A stretch of DNA of 64,000 nt. Origin: Arthrobacter sp. DWC3. Lineage in GTDB: Bacteria; Actinomycetota; Actinomycetes; Actinomycetales; Micrococcaceae. Below, in pieces: positions 47,186-56,728 of the stretch. The stretch is taken from NCBI RefSeq assembly GCF_002929375.1, contig NZ_PJIP01000001.1, positions 1 through 64,000 of the forward strand, written 5' to 3'. The stretch's first letter is position 1. Every line of letters begins with the position of its first letter. The translations under genes and the position numbers were made by a program. A model generated the notes under the pieces. It made no database searches and was not told where the DNA came from. It saw only the letters and a program-made list of their open reading frames with translations.

Positions 47186-48460
47186 TCAGGTCCCGAAGAG
47201 CCGGGATCCCACGTAGTCACCCTCGGAGGCGCCACCCGGCACGGCGAAGATCCCGGACCCCACGTGGCGGATGTACTCGTTGAGGAGATCCGACCCTGCC
47301 AGGCGTGTCTGCACGGGGATGAAGGCGCGCTCGGGGTCGCGCTGGAAGCAGATGAAGAACAGGCCGGCATCGAGCCTGCCGAGGTCGTCGTTGCCGTCCA
47401 CGAAGTTGTAGCCGCGCCGCAGCATGCGCGCGCCGCCGTTCGTGTCCGGATGCGCGAGCCGCACGTGCGCGTGCTCGGCGATGATCGGCTGCCCGCCGCT
47501 GCCGGGCATCGCGAAGTCCGGCGCCGCGAACTCGTCGCCACCGGACAGGGGTGCCCCCTGGCCCTTGGTCCTGCCGATCGAGCGCTCCTGCTCGGACAGC
47601 CGCGTGCGGTCCCAGGGTTCGATGTTCATGCGCACCTTGCGGGAGACGAGGTACGAGCCGCCCTCCATCCAGGCCTGGTCATCGCTCCCACCCACCCAGA
47701 CGTGCTCGTCGACGCCCGCGGGGTCCTCGGCCTTCAGGTTGGCCGTGCCGTCCTTGAACCCAAAGAGGTTCCGCGGTGTCACCTGCGCCGTGCTGGTGCT
47801 CGAGGTCCGGCCGAAACCGAGCTGGGAGTACCGCAGCGAGGCCCGCCCGAAGGCGATGCGGGAGAGGTTGCGGACGGCATGGACGGCCACCTGCGGATCG
47901 TCGGCGCAGGCCTGGATGCACAGGTCCCCGCCACTGATGCGCTCCTCGAGCATGTCGCCGGAGAACTTCGGCAGCTCCACGAGGGCCCGGGGGCGGCGGG
48001 CGGCGATACCGAACCGGTCGGTGCCGTCGGCGGTGGTGAAGAGCGTGGGGCCGAACCCGAAGGTGATGGTCAGTCCGGCGGGGCCGAGGTCCATCGCCTC
48101 GCCGGTGTCGTCGGGCGGGGCCTCGTAGGGTCCGGCGTCGGGCGCGAACTCGCCGGCGCTCGCGCCCTGGCTCATGCGGGCCGCGGCGATCGTCCAGTCC
48201 TGGAGCAGACCGATCAGCTCGGTGCGGGGGATGTCGTCGACGTCGAACGCCGCGAAGTGCAGGCGGTCCTGCGCGGGGGTGGTGATACCCGCCTGGTGGT
48301 CGCCGTAGAACGGGTAGGTCAGTGTGGCGGGATCGGCGGGGACCGCCGTCGCCTCGGGGGCGGCGCGCCCCGCCGCCATGCCCGCGCCGACACCCGCGGC
48401 GGCGCTGGCCCCGGCGAGGGTCAGCGCCCTGCGGCGTGAGATGCGGAAGGTGCGTGCCAT
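47186..48460 (-). CDS. efeB: EfeB, Tat-exported DyP-type haem peroxidase
   Basis: A 424-residue peroxidase. A twin-arginine signal (SRRRALTLAGASAAAGVG) directs folded export. The DyP motif is seen as FGFKDGTANL (the catalytic Asp of GxxDG), with later haem-pocket segments (AHVRLAHPDTNGG, GLFFICFQRDPERAFIPVQ). It oxidises Fe(II) or acts on haem outside the membrane so that EfeO/EfeU can take up iron. It is the last gene of efeUOB, 8 bases after efeO. Confidence 0.93.
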   Translation of the reverse strand: MARTFRISRRRALTLAGASAAAGVGAGMAAGRAAPEATAVPADPATLTYPFYGDHQAGITTPAQDRLHFAAFDVDDIPRTELIGLLQDWTIAAARMSQGASAGEFAPDAGPYEAPPDDTGEAMDLGPAGLTITFGFGPTLFTTADGTDRFGIAARRPRALVELPKFSGDMLEERISGGDLCIQACADDPQVAVHAVRNLSRIAFGRASLRYSQLGFGRTSSTSTAQVTPRNLFGFKDGTANLKAEDPAGVDEHVWVGGSDDQAWMEGGSYLVSRKVRMNIEPWDRTRLSEQERSIGRTKGQGAPLSGGDEFAAPDFAMPGSGGQPIIAEHAHVRLAHPDTNGGARMLRRGYNFVDGNDDLGRLDAGLFFICFQRDPERAFIPVQTRLAGSDLLNEYIRHVGSGIFAVPGGASEGDYVGSRLFGT

Positions 48461-48468
48461 GGGACGGG

Positions 48469-49671
48469 TCAGCCCAGGAGGGCCGCGGTGATCCGCGACA
48501 GGGGCTCGCTGAGCGCGTTGACGCGGTCGGACAGCGCTTTCACGTCCTCCGGGGTCAGGTCGCCGTAGGAGACGTAGGCGATGTCGCGCTGGGCGGCGTC
48601 GGGCGCGCTCGTGCGGTGCCTGTCGAGCTCGGCCGAGAGGGAGGCGAAGTCGGCGTCGAGGGTGGCCACGAGCTCGGGGTCCTTCGCCTCGAGCAGGTCC
48701 CTCAGGCCGTCGACCAGCACACGGGCGCCCTCGACATTGCCCTGGAAGTCCCAGAGGTCGGTTCCCGACCAGATCTCCTCCTCACCGGTGACCTTGCCGT
48801 TGGCGACCTCGTCCATGAGGGCGATCGCCCCGTTGGCGAGCTGGTCGAGCGACAGCTCGATGTCCCGGATGCTCGTGTGCAGGGTGGTGGTGTCCTCGAT
48901 GAGCTGCGCGGCCACGGCGTCGCGCTCGGCCGGCGTGAGGGGCGTGTAGGCGGCGTCGGCCGGCGGCCACAGGTCCTTCTCGATGCGGTGCCAGCCGGTC
49001 CACTCCTCGCCCTCGGCGAGATCGGCCTCACGGTTGTCCAGCTTCGGATCGAGATCGCCGAAGCTCTCCGCGACCGGCTCCACGCGCTCGAAGTGCATGC
49101 GCGTGGTCGGGTACAGGCGGCGGGCCTCGTCGTCGTCCCCCGCCACGTACGCCGCGGCGAAGTCCTCGGTCCCGGTGAGGAGCTGGTCCACCTGGTCCTT
49201 CACGTAGGCCTTGTAGTTGACCACGGCGGCGTCGATCCCGGCCTGCTCGTCGCCCGTGGCCTCGACGGGCGTCCCGGAGTCCGTCACGATGAACTCCGCG
49301 CGGCCCACGCCGTCGCCCACCATGCCCGGCTTGCACACCGTGTAGTAGGACCCGGGCCTGGCATCGACCACCAGGTTGCGGCTGATGCCCGGGCCGATGT
49401 TCTCCACCTCCGAGACGATCCGCAGCCCGTCCTCCGCGAGGAGGTAGAACTCGGTCACCTGGTCGCCGGCATTGGTGATGGAGAAGGTCAGGGGACCGCT
49501 CTCCGCGGTGTCGGCCGAGACGGCGCACTCCTCGGCGGTGCTGGTCACGCTCAGCTGCCCCTGGGCGCCCTCGGGCGTCTCCGCGGAGGCGTTCGGCGTG
49601 CAGGCGGTCAGGAACAGGATGCCGCAGGACGCCGCTGCGGCGGCGGGCTTCGACAGGCGAGCGGTGGTCAC
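48469..49671 (-). CDS. efeO: EfeO, iron-binding lipoprotein
   Basis: A 400-residue exported protein. The signal peptide ends in lipobox LFLTACTP. An N-terminal cupredoxin-like domain (about 40-140, LSVTSTAEECAV through SYYTVCKPGMVGDG) is followed by an M75/imelysin-like helical domain carrying the metal motif GWHRIEKDLW (HxxE). It binds periplasmic iron and passes it to EfeU. The GTG start overlaps the efeU stop by 4 bases, ensuring coupled synthesis. Confidence 0.93.
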   Translation of the reverse strand: MTTARLSKPAAAAASCGILFLTACTPNASAETPEGAQGQLSVTSTAEECAVSADTAESGPLTFSITNAGDQVTEFYLLAEDGLRIVSEVENIGPGISRNLVVDARPGSYYTVCKPGMVGDGVGRAEFIVTDSGTPVEATGDEQAGIDAAVVNYKAYVKDQVDQLLTGTEDFAAAYVAGDDDEARRLYPTTRMHFERVEPVAESFGDLDPKLDNREADLAEGEEWTGWHRIEKDLWPPADAAYTPLTPAERDAVAAQLIEDTTTLHTSIRDIELSLDQLANGAIALMDEVANGKVTGEEEIWSGTDLWDFQGNVEGARVLVDGLRDLLEAKDPELVATLDADFASLSAELDRHRTSAPDAAQRDIAYVSYGDLTPEDVKALSDRVNALSEPLSRITAALLG

Positions 49672-50519
49672 TGGACTCCTTGGGGGATGCGGGACTGCGC
49701 TGCGGCGGTAGCGGGCGCGCGGCGCACGCTCTGCCGGATGAACAGCGTCATGGTGGGGATGGTGTAGGCCAGCCAGGCGATGCCCTCGAGCCAGGTGGTG
49801 GCGGGGGAGAAGTTGACGGTGCCCTTGAGCATCGTCCCGTACCAGCTCGACGGCGGGACGGCCGCGCTGACGTCGAACATGAGGTTGCCGAGGCCGGGCA
49901 GGATGCCCGCCTCCTGGAGGTCGTGGATGCCGTAGGACAGCACGCCGGCCGCGACGATGATCAGCATGCCGCCCGTCCACGTGAAGAACCTCGACAGGTT
50001 GATGCGCAGCATCCCGCGGTAGAACATCCAGCCGAGCACCACGGCGGAGGCGAGGCCGAGGGCGGCGCCGAGGATCGGTTGCGTGGTCTGCCCGGTGGCC
50101 TGCACCGCGGACCAGATGAACAGGGCCGTCTCGAGCCCTTCGCGTCCGACGGCGAGGAACGCGACGGCGGCGAGGCCCTTGCCGCCGGCCGCGAGGCGGC
50201 GGTCCACCTGGCCGTGCAGTTCACCGCGCAGGTTCTTCGCCGTGCGTGCCATCCAGAACACCATCCAGGTGACGAGGCCCACGGCGATGATGGACAGGGT
50301 CCCGCCGATGGCCTCCTGCGCCTCGAACGTGAGCCCGTGCGTGCCGTAGGTGAGCAGCGCGCCGAAGCCGAGGGAGAGCGCTGCAGCGAGCGACACCCCG
50401 AGCCAGATCCCGGGCAGCAGGTCCCTGCGCCCGATCTTCACTAGGTAGGCGACGAGGATGACCACCACCAGGGCGGCCTCGAGGCCCTCGCGCAGGCCGA
50501 TCAGGTAGTTGGCGAACAT
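49668..50519 (-). CDS. efeU: EfeU, FTR1-family iron permease
   Basis: A 283-residue inner-membrane protein with seven membrane segments and two REGLE iron-passage motifs: REGLEAALVVVI near residue 10 and GREGLETALFIW near residue 126. It imports iron delivered by EfeO. It begins the operon and lies behind a DtxR/IdeR-like box at 50558-50576, so it should be repressed when iron is plentiful. Confidence 0.94.
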   Translation of the reverse strand: MFANYLIGLREGLEAALVVVILVAYLVKIGRRDLLPGIWLGVSLAAALSLGFGALLTYGTHGLTFEAQEAIGGTLSIIAVGLVTWMVFWMARTAKNLRGELHGQVDRRLAAGGKGLAAVAFLAVGREGLETALFIWSAVQATGQTTQPILGAALGLASAVVLGWMFYRGMLRINLSRFFTWTGGMLIIVAAGVLSYGIHDLQEAGILPGLGNLMFDVSAAVPPSSWYGTMLKGTVNFSPATTWLEGIAWLAYTIPTMTLFIRQSVRRAPATAAAQSRIPQGVQ

Positions 50520-50557
50520 GGGTGGCTTTCTTGCCGGGAAGGGCCCCGTCGGCAGGG

Positions 50558-50576
50558 CAAGGCAAGCATAACCTAA
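50558..50576 (-). promoter_or_regulatory. DtxR/IdeR-type iron box upstream of efeU
   Basis: Read towards efeU, the 19 bases TTAGGTTATGCTTGCCTTG match the iron-box consensus (TTAGGTTAGGCTAACCTAA) at 14 of 19 positions; the first eight are identical. It lies 38 bases before the ATG. Confidence 0.75.
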
Positions 50577-50595
50577 CTTCCGGCGTGTTCTCGGG

Positions 50596-52041
50596 TCAGG
50601 TGTGCAGTCCCAGGGCGGGCACGGGCAGCCCGAACTCGCGCTTCAGGGCCAGCCGCGCCGCGTTGAGACCGGCCATGCCGTGGACGCCGGGGCCCGGCGG
50701 CGTGGACTGGGAGCAGAGGTAGACGCCCTTGACCGGCGTGGCCCAGGGCTGCAGGGACGGCACGGGCCGGGCGACGATCTGGCGCAGGTTCACGGCGCCG
50801 CTGCTGAAGTCGCCGCCCACGTAGTTGGCGTTGTAGGCCTCGAGCGCACTCGCCGTCGTGGTGTGGCTCCGGACGATGACGTCGCGGAACCCGGGCGCGA
50901 ACCGCTCGATCTGCGCCGTGACGGCCTCGGCCATGTCCCGGGAGGAGCCGCGCGGGACATGGCAGTAGGTCCACAGCGTGTGCCGGCCCTCGGGTGCGCG
51001 GGTGGGATCGAACGACGACGGCTGGGACAGGAGCACGTAGGGGCTCTCCGGGTGCGTGCCCTGCCGGACCTGCTTCTCGCCGGCCGCGATCTCCTCGCGC
51101 GTCCCGCCGAGGTGCGCCGTCCCCGCCCGGTGCAGTTCGGGGTGCGTCCAGGGGACGGGTCCTGACAGGATGAAGTCCACCTTGCACGCCGCGTTTCCGT
51201 AGGTGAACGCGGACAGGGCGGCCGCGTAGGCCGCCGGGAGCCGGCCGCGGGACATCGCCTGGAAGGTCTTCGGCGCCACGTCGAGGAGGACCGCCCGCGC
51301 TTCCGACACCTCGGCGAGGGTCACGACCTCGCTGTCCGTGACGATCTCGCCGCCGTGCTCGAGCAGGTCGAGGGCCAATGCATCGGCGATGGACTGCGAC
51401 CCCCCGACGGGGATGGGCCACCCGACGGTGTGCGCGAGGAGGTTCAGCACCAGGCCGGCCCCGGCACCGGTCAGCGAGGGCAGAGTCCCCACGGGATGCG
51501 CCATGACGCCCGTGACGAGGGCCCTGGCCTCGTCGGTGGTGAAGCGGCGGTTCCACGACGGCAGCCCTTGGTCGAGGACGGCGAGCCCGAAGCGCAGGGC
51601 CGCCTCGGGCTTCTTCGGGATGCGCAGCACTGAGTTCAGCGTGAAGGCGAGGATGCCCTGCTCCCGTTCGGTGAGCGGCTGCAGGAGGTGACGGTAGGCC
51701 TCGCCGTCGGCCCCGAGCCCTGCGACGGTGCGCTCCAGGCTCCGGTAGGCGAGCCCCGCCCGGCCGCCGTCGAGCGGGTGGGCGAAGGAGACCTCCGGGA
51801 CCGCGAACCCGATCCGCCGGCTGAGCTCGAAGTCCCGGAAGAACGGCGAGGCGAGGGCCATCGGGTGGACGGCGGAGCAGAAGTCGTGGAGGTGCTCCTC
51901 GTCCATGAGCCGGAGGGACCGCGATCCGCCGCCGATCGTCGGCGCGGACTCGTGGACCCGCACCGAGAGTCCGGCGCGCGCCATGACGACGGCGGCCGCG
52001 AGTCCGTTGGGGCCTGCTCCGACGACCACGACATCTGGCAT
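50596..52041 (-). CDS. CrtI-like FAD-dependent oxidoreductase
   Basis: A 481-residue phytoene-desaturase-superfamily flavoprotein. The N-terminal VVVVGAGPNGLAAAVVMARAG is the FAD-binding GxGxxG loop, followed by HESAPTIGGGSRS. The C-terminal VYLCSQSTPPGPGVHGMAGLNAA is the second FAD segment. No carotenoid biosynthesis genes adjoin it, so its substrate is unknown; related genes are annotated only as NAD(P)/FAD-dependent oxidoreductase. AGGAAG 4 bases upstream fixes ATG 52041. It follows the FemAB-like gene by 46 bases. Confidence 0.87.
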   Translation of the reverse strand: MPDVVVVGAGPNGLAAAVVMARAGLSVRVHESAPTIGGGSRSLRLMDEEHLHDFCSAVHPMALASPFFRDFELSRRIGFAVPEVSFAHPLDGGRAGLAYRSLERTVAGLGADGEAYRHLLQPLTEREQGILAFTLNSVLRIPKKPEAALRFGLAVLDQGLPSWNRRFTTDEARALVTGVMAHPVGTLPSLTGAGAGLVLNLLAHTVGWPIPVGGSQSIADALALDLLEHGGEIVTDSEVVTLAEVSEARAVLLDVAPKTFQAMSRGRLPAAYAAALSAFTYGNAACKVDFILSGPVPWTHPELHRAGTAHLGGTREEIAAGEKQVRQGTHPESPYVLLSQPSSFDPTRAPEGRHTLWTYCHVPRGSSRDMAEAVTAQIERFAPGFRDVIVRSHTTTASALEAYNANYVGGDFSSGAVNLRQIVARPVPSLQPWATPVKGVYLCSQSTPPGPGVHGMAGLNAARLALKREFGLPVPALGLHT

Positions 52042-52087
52042 GAGGCTTCCTCTCCTGCCCTCCGGGGTCCGTCCCCGCCGGGCGCTG

Positions 52088-53197
52088 CTAGCTGTGCCCG
52101 GCGGACGCGCCGACCGCGCCCCGCCTGCTCCCCACCCGCCGCGCGAGGCCCGTGGCACGCCGGACGGCGGCCCTCGCGGCCGCCGGAGCCGTACGTCGGG
52201 CGGCGAGGAGCGAGGCGACGGCGGTGTAGCGCATGGGATCCAGCGGGATGTCGTAGGTGGTGGGGACAACCACCACGTTCTTCGAGAAATTGCGCTTGAA
52301 GGTGGTGACGTTCGCGAGGCCGGGGTAGTTCTCGCTCGCGATCCCCGTCAGCCCGCAGACCGTGTTGCCCGCGGCCTTCAGCACGCGGAACGCCTCCCAC
52401 AGCAGCAGGTAGGGCGCGAAGGTGGAGCGGGCCTCGAGGGTGCTGCCCGCGAAGTAGTACACGGAGTACCCGCGGTACTCGGTGGTGATGAGCCAGCTGA
52501 GCGCCGCCCCGTCGCGGTAGGCCACGAGGAGCCGCAGGTGGTCGCCGAGCACCGTCAGCAGCGTCTCGTAGTAGGAGGAGTCGAAGGCCTGGAAGCCGTC
52601 ACGGGCGGCTGTCTCCTGCATGATCGGGAACAGCTCGGCCGCGAACACCCTCGTCCATTCCTCACGGGGAATGTTCCTGACCTCGACGCCGTTGCGCTGC
52701 GCCCTGCGGATGCTGTTGCGGGCGTTCGGGCGGAAGCTCTTCAGCAGGTCGGCCTCGCTCGGCGTCAGGTCCACCACGATCTCGCGCTCGTACCACCCGT
52801 GCTCGATGGGCCCGGTGGCGGGCGCCTGCCGGGTGGCGACCTGCATCCGTGCGTACAGCGGAGCAACTCCGGGGTGCTTGCGGAACTGATCCCGCACGGT
52901 GTCCATCAGCAGGCGTTCGGCGGCGGGCGTCCGGTCGGCGAACCACACCGGGCCGTTGACGACCACCACGGACTCCCTGAACCGGCGCACCACGTGCACG
53001 AAGCTCGCGGTGGCCACGAGCGCGCCCGCGGCGTCCGTGTAGGACCAGATACCGAGGGGTGCGCGCCCGAGCGCCCGCTCGAACCCGACCCACTGCGGGG
53101 TCTGCTCCAGGGGGATCACCACGTCGGGGTGGGCGGCGGCCAGGTCCTCGAAGGCGGCGGGGTCGAGGAGGGCGTAGGTCAGGGGTGCTGCGCTCAC
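52088..53197 (-). CDS. FemAB/GNAT-like peptidyl or acyl transferase
   Basis: A 369-residue cytoplasmic protein with the tandem-GNAT architecture of FemX-type transferases. TPQWVGFERALGRAPLGIW opens the first half. FRPNARNSIRRAQRNGVEVRN is the conserved basic loop of the family. AALSWLITTEYRGYSVYYFAGS and LLLWEAFRVLKAAGNTVCGLTG belong to the second half. Such enzymes add amino acids to peptidoglycan precursors using aminoacyl-tRNA. The GTG start overlaps the GT87 stop by 4 bases, suggesting a joint cell-envelope task. Confidence 0.83.
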   Translation of the reverse strand: MSAAPLTYALLDPAAFEDLAAAHPDVVIPLEQTPQWVGFERALGRAPLGIWSYTDAAGALVATASFVHVVRRFRESVVVVNGPVWFADRTPAAERLLMDTVRDQFRKHPGVAPLYARMQVATRQAPATGPIEHGWYEREIVVDLTPSEADLLKSFRPNARNSIRRAQRNGVEVRNIPREEWTRVFAAELFPIMQETAARDGFQAFDSSYYETLLTVLGDHLRLLVAYRDGAALSWLITTEYRGYSVYYFAGSTLEARSTFAPYLLLWEAFRVLKAAGNTVCGLTGIASENYPGLANVTTFKRNFSKNVVVVPTTYDIPLDPMRYTAVASLLAARRTAPAAARAAVRRATGLARRVGSRRGAVGASAGHS

Positions 53198-54702
53198 TGG
53201 TGATCTTCCGCTGGTTGCTGACGGTGGTCCTGCAACCCTAGCCGAGGAGGGCCGGCGGCCCCGGCTGCATGCGCACGGGGGCGACGTCCCAGGGTGAAGC
53301 GGTCGGGGGCACGATCGAACGCCCCGCCCTGCGGATCGTCGATGCCGATACGCCGGACGCCGTCGCGGCGCGGGTCGAGGACGTCCCGCACCACCACGCC
53401 CAAAACATATGCCGTTATCAGTACATGAGCGATCACGGCCCAGGCATACAGGCCGAGCCCGAGGTTGTGCTCGGGCACTCCCCCACTCGTCCGGGCGCCG
53501 AGGTAGAGCCACACGGCCCACCAGTGGAGCACCTCGACGAGCTGCCAGGCCAGCACCACGCGCCAGCGTGGGACGGCGAGCGCGATCAGCGGCACGAGCC
53601 AGAGGGCGTACTGCGGCGAGTAGACCTTGTTGCAGAGGATGAAGGCGCCGACCACGAGGAGGGCGAGCTGCGCCAGGCGGGGGCGCCGTGGTGCCCCTAG
53701 CGCGAGCACCGCGATGCCCAGGCAGGCGAGGACGAAGAGGGCCGCGGCGCCCGTGTTGATCGCGTCCGGTGGGAGCACGGTGCCGCCCGCCTGGCGGGCG
53801 AGGGCATTGTAGACGTACCAGCCCGAGGAGAACCCGGCGTCGCGCGTCTCCGAGAAGGTGAGGAAGTAGCCCCAGGCAGCGGGATCACGCACCATGAACG
53901 GGACGTTCACGGCCAGCCAGGTGATGGTCAGGGCCGAGAGGGCGGCGACGCACGGCCTGTACCGGCCCGTCCGGATGGCCAGCACCAGCACTGCCCCGAG
54001 CAGCAGGACCGGGTAGAGCTTCACCGCCGTGCCGAGTCCCCACAGCACGCCCGCGAGCACCGGCTGGTGGCGTGCGAAGGCGAGCATCCCCGCCGTCGCC
54101 AGCAGGACGGCCCACAGGTCCCAGTTGATGGTGCCGGAGAGGATGATGACCGGTGCCGTGGCCACGATCGCAGCGTCCCAGGGACGCCGGCCGGCGAGCC
54201 GGAGCGTCGCGAGCGCGGTCAGGATCCAGACCGCGGCGACGAGCACGGCGTTGATGTCGAAGTACAGGAGCGACTTCGCCGCGGGGGCCGCACCACCGGC
54301 GACGAGGTCCACGAGGAACGCGGTGGCGGACGCGATCAGGCCGAGGAGCACGGGGTACTCGAAGAGGGCGCCGGGCGTGATGAAGGGGCGGATCCCCTCG
54401 CCGAGGCCCCGGCTCTGGTAGAGCTCGGTCCAGTCCGAGTAGCACGCGCGATAGAAGTAGTCGGGCGCCGTCCACCCCGTCACCCGGCAGGGATTCTTGA
54501 CGATCACCGTGAGGACGGCCGAGAGGACCGTGAGGAGGATGAGCACGCGCTCCACCGTGAAGTGGTGCGGTGCGACACGGCCCGGATCCGCGTGCCGGCC
54601 CAGGGGTCCGCCGGCACCCTCGACGAGCGGCCGGAGCAGCGGATCGGCCCGGCTGGGGATGCTGATGCGGTACGGTCCGCGTCGTCCCGCACCCGAGGTC
54701 AT
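53194..54702 (-). CDS. GT87-like polyprenol-phosphate mannosyltransferase
   Basis: A 502-residue integral membrane glycosyltransferase with about ten membrane segments. An early loop carries YSDWTELYQSRGLGEGIRPF, where GT-C enzymes have the catalytic acidic residue. WDLWAVLLATAGMLAFARHQ and GTAVKLYPVLLLGAVLVL are typical of GT87 alpha-1,2-mannosyltransferases that use polyprenyl-phospho-mannose. The product would be a lipoglycan or other envelope mannan. It is coupled to the FemAB-like gene downstream and starts 187 bases from the divergent ino1. Confidence 0.85.
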   Translation of the reverse strand: MTSGAGRRGPYRISIPSRADPLLRPLVEGAGGPLGRHADPGRVAPHHFTVERVLILLTVLSAVLTVIVKNPCRVTGWTAPDYFYRACYSDWTELYQSRGLGEGIRPFITPGALFEYPVLLGLIASATAFLVDLVAGGAAPAAKSLLYFDINAVLVAAVWILTALATLRLAGRRPWDAAIVATAPVIILSGTINWDLWAVLLATAGMLAFARHQPVLAGVLWGLGTAVKLYPVLLLGAVLVLAIRTGRYRPCVAALSALTITWLAVNVPFMVRDPAAWGYFLTFSETRDAGFSSGWYVYNALARQAGGTVLPPDAINTGAAALFVLACLGIAVLALGAPRRPRLAQLALLVVGAFILCNKVYSPQYALWLVPLIALAVPRWRVVLAWQLVEVLHWWAVWLYLGARTSGGVPEHNLGLGLYAWAVIAHVLITAYVLGVVVRDVLDPRRDGVRRIGIDDPQGGAFDRAPDRFTLGRRPRAHAAGAAGPPRLGLQDHRQQPAEDHQ

Positions 54703-54889
54703 CCTTCGAGCCTAGCGGTCGGCCGCGGGCCGCCGGGTCATTCCCGGGCGGCCGGTGCGGGGTGGCGGTGACCCCGGGAATGCGGGTACAGCCGATGCGG
54801 TTGGAAACGGAACGTAGACTGGCATTTCCTGCCGACCGCGCTGGGGCGATGACGGGCGGGGCATATTCAACGGGCTTTCGAGGAGAACT

Positions 54890-55975
54890 GTGGGACAGAA
54901 CCCCATTCGCGTGGCAATCATTGGAGTCGGCAACTGCGCCGCGTCACTGGTGCAGGGTGTGCACTACTACCGGGACGCCGACGCGTCGGCCACCATTCCG
55001 GGGCTGATGCATGTCGAGTTCGGCAAGTACCACGTGGGTGACGTCCAGTTCGTGGCGGCGTTCGACGTCGACGGCAAGAAGGTGGGCCACGATCTCGCCG
55101 AAGCCATCGGTGCCAGTGAGAACAACACCATCAAGATCGCCGACGTACCTCCCACCGGTGTGATCGTGCAGCGCGGCCACACCCTGGACGGCCTCGGCAA
55201 GTACTACCGCGAGACCATCGTGGAGTCGGACGAGGAGCCCGTCGACATCGTGGCGCAGCTGAAGGCCTCGAAGGCCGACGTGCTGGTCTGCTACCTGCCC
55301 GTCGGCTCGGAGCACGCCGCGAAGTACTACGCCCAGTGCGCCATCGACGCCGGCGTGGCCTTCGTCAACGCCCTCCCGGTCTTCATCGCCGGCACCAAGG
55401 AGTGGGCCGACAAGTTCACCGAGGCGGGCGTGCCGATCGTCGGCGATGACATCAAGAGCCAGATCGGTGCCACGATCACCCACCGCGTGATGGCCAAGCT
55501 CTTCGAGGACCGCGGCGTCACGCTGGACCGCACGTACCAGCTGAACGTGGGCGGCAACATGGACTTCAAGAACATGCTGGAGCGCGACCGCCTCGAGTCG
55601 AAGAAGATCTCGAAGACGCAGGCCGTGACCTCCAACGTCAAGGCCGAGCTGCGGGCCAATGACGTCCACATCGGGCCGTCGGACTACGTCGCCTGGCTCG
55701 ACGACCGCAAGTGGGCGTTCGTGCGCCTCGAGGGCCGCAACTTCGGCGACGCCCCGGTCTCGCTCGAGTACAAGCTGGAGGTCTGGGACTCCCCGAACTC
55801 CGCCGGCGTCATCATCGATGCCATCCGTGCGGCGAAGATCGCTCTGGACCGCGGCATCGGGGGCCCCATCCTCTCCGCGTCGAGCTACTTCATGAAGTCC
55901 CCGCCGGAGCAGTACGCGGACGACATCGCGCACGAGAAGGTCGAAGCCTTCATCCGCGGGGAGATCGACCGCTAG
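54890..55975 (+). CDS. ino1: Inositol-3-phosphate synthase
   Basis: A 361-residue actinobacterial-type MIPS, which converts glucose-6-phosphate to inositol-3-phosphate with NAD. It opens [19 protein letters not shown] (dinucleotide site). The catalytic region contains [15 protein letters not shown] and [13 protein letters not shown], and it ends near [15 protein letters not shown]. Inositol feeds phosphatidylinositol and mycothiol; the next step for mycothiol, mshA, is 3.8 kb away. GTG 54890 has AGGAG 4 bases upstream. Confidence 0.96.
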   Translation: MGQNPIRVAIIGVGNCAASLVQGVHYYRDADASATIPGLMHVEFGKYHVGDVQFVAAFDVDGKKVGHDLAEAIGASENNTIKIADVPPTGVIVQRGHTLDGLGKYYRETIVESDEEPVDIVAQLKASKADVLVCYLPVGSEHAAKYYAQCAIDAGVAFVNALPVFIAGTKEWADKFTEAGVPIVGDDIKSQIGATITHRVMAKLFEDRGVTLDRTYQLNVGGNMDFKNMLERDRLESKKISKTQAVTSNVKAELRANDVHIGPSDYVAWLDDRKWAFVRLEGRNFGDAPVSLEYKLEVWDSPNSAGVIIDAIRAAKIALDRGIGGPILSASSYFMKSPPEQYADDIAHEKVEAFIRGEIDR

Positions 55976-56014
55976 ACCCTGCGGGTCCGCCCGCCAGGGC
56001 CGCTCACGCACGTC

Positions 56015-56047
56015 GGGGCCGGGACACGCTACGGCTGTCCCGGCCCC
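56015..56047. terminator. Bidirectional hairpin overlapping the merR-type 3' end
   Basis: A perfect 12-bp stem (GGGGCCGGGACA) with a 9-base loop containing the stop codon of the MerR-type gene. It sits 40 bases after the ino1 stop and can end transcription from both sides. Confidence 0.7.
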
Positions 56048-56679
56048 GCCGCGTCCCGAACCCCGGCGCCGTAGCGCCTGATGGACTGGCTGGCCTGGGC
56101 GAGGGCCACGATCTTCAGGATCAGCTGGTTGTGCAGGTGCATGCCGACGGCCGCCGTGAGCACGAAATCCTCCACGGAGTCCTGCAGGTCCGTCGCGGCG
56201 AGCTGGGCGTCGGCGATCGCGTCCGCCGCACGCCCGTAGGCCTGCACCACCTCGGCGGTCGCCCCGACGCCGGCCGCCTCCATCACCGCGAGGTGGCGGT
56301 CGACCGCCCTGCGCGCCTCGCTGTCCTCGTCCGGCCACGCCATGGCCCGCACCAGCGCGTCCCCCGCGGGGGAGGCCGCACCGGGATCGCCGTCGAGCCG
56401 GAGGACCACCGACTGTACGGTGGCGAGCAGCGCCAGCCTCCGCACGGGCGAGTCCTCCACGCCCGCCGAGGCGTCGATGATGCGGCGGATGTCCTCGAGA
56501 CCGAGCCCCACCGTGGACCGCAGTCCCTGGATCAGGCGCAGCCGCCGCACGTGCCCCTCGCCGTAGTCGGCCCTCGTCGGATTGATCGCGGCTCCCGGCT
56601 GCAGGAGCCCGGCGCGCAGGTAGAACTTGATGCTCGCCGGGCTGGTGCCCGACACCTCGCTGAGGCGCGCGAGTCGCAT
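56029..56679 (-). CDS. MerR-family transcriptional regulator
   Basis: A 216-residue regulator. The N-terminal MerR HTH and wing (MRLARLSEVSGTSPASIKFYLRAGLL, then DYGEGHVRRLRLIQGLR) are followed by a dimerisation helix and a helical effector domain of about 130 residues with no Cys cluster, so a metal is unlikely as ligand. GGAGGAGGGG before ATG 56679 supports the start. The divergent DUF2306 gene is probably its target. Its final codons lie inside a terminator hairpin. Confidence 0.88.
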   Translation of the reverse strand: MRLARLSEVSGTSPASIKFYLRAGLLQPGAAINPTRADYGEGHVRRLRLIQGLRSTVGLGLEDIRRIIDASAGVEDSPVRRLALLATVQSVVLRLDGDPGAASPAGDALVRAMAWPDEDSEARRAVDRHLAVMEAAGVGATAEVVQAYGRAADAIADAQLAATDLQDSVEDFVLTAAVGMHLHNQLILKIVALAQASQSIRRYGAGVRDAAGPGQP

Positions 56680-56728
56680 GGCCCCTCCTCCTCGATCGAA
56701 CCGCCGCCGGATAGGCGATCCGGCCGGC

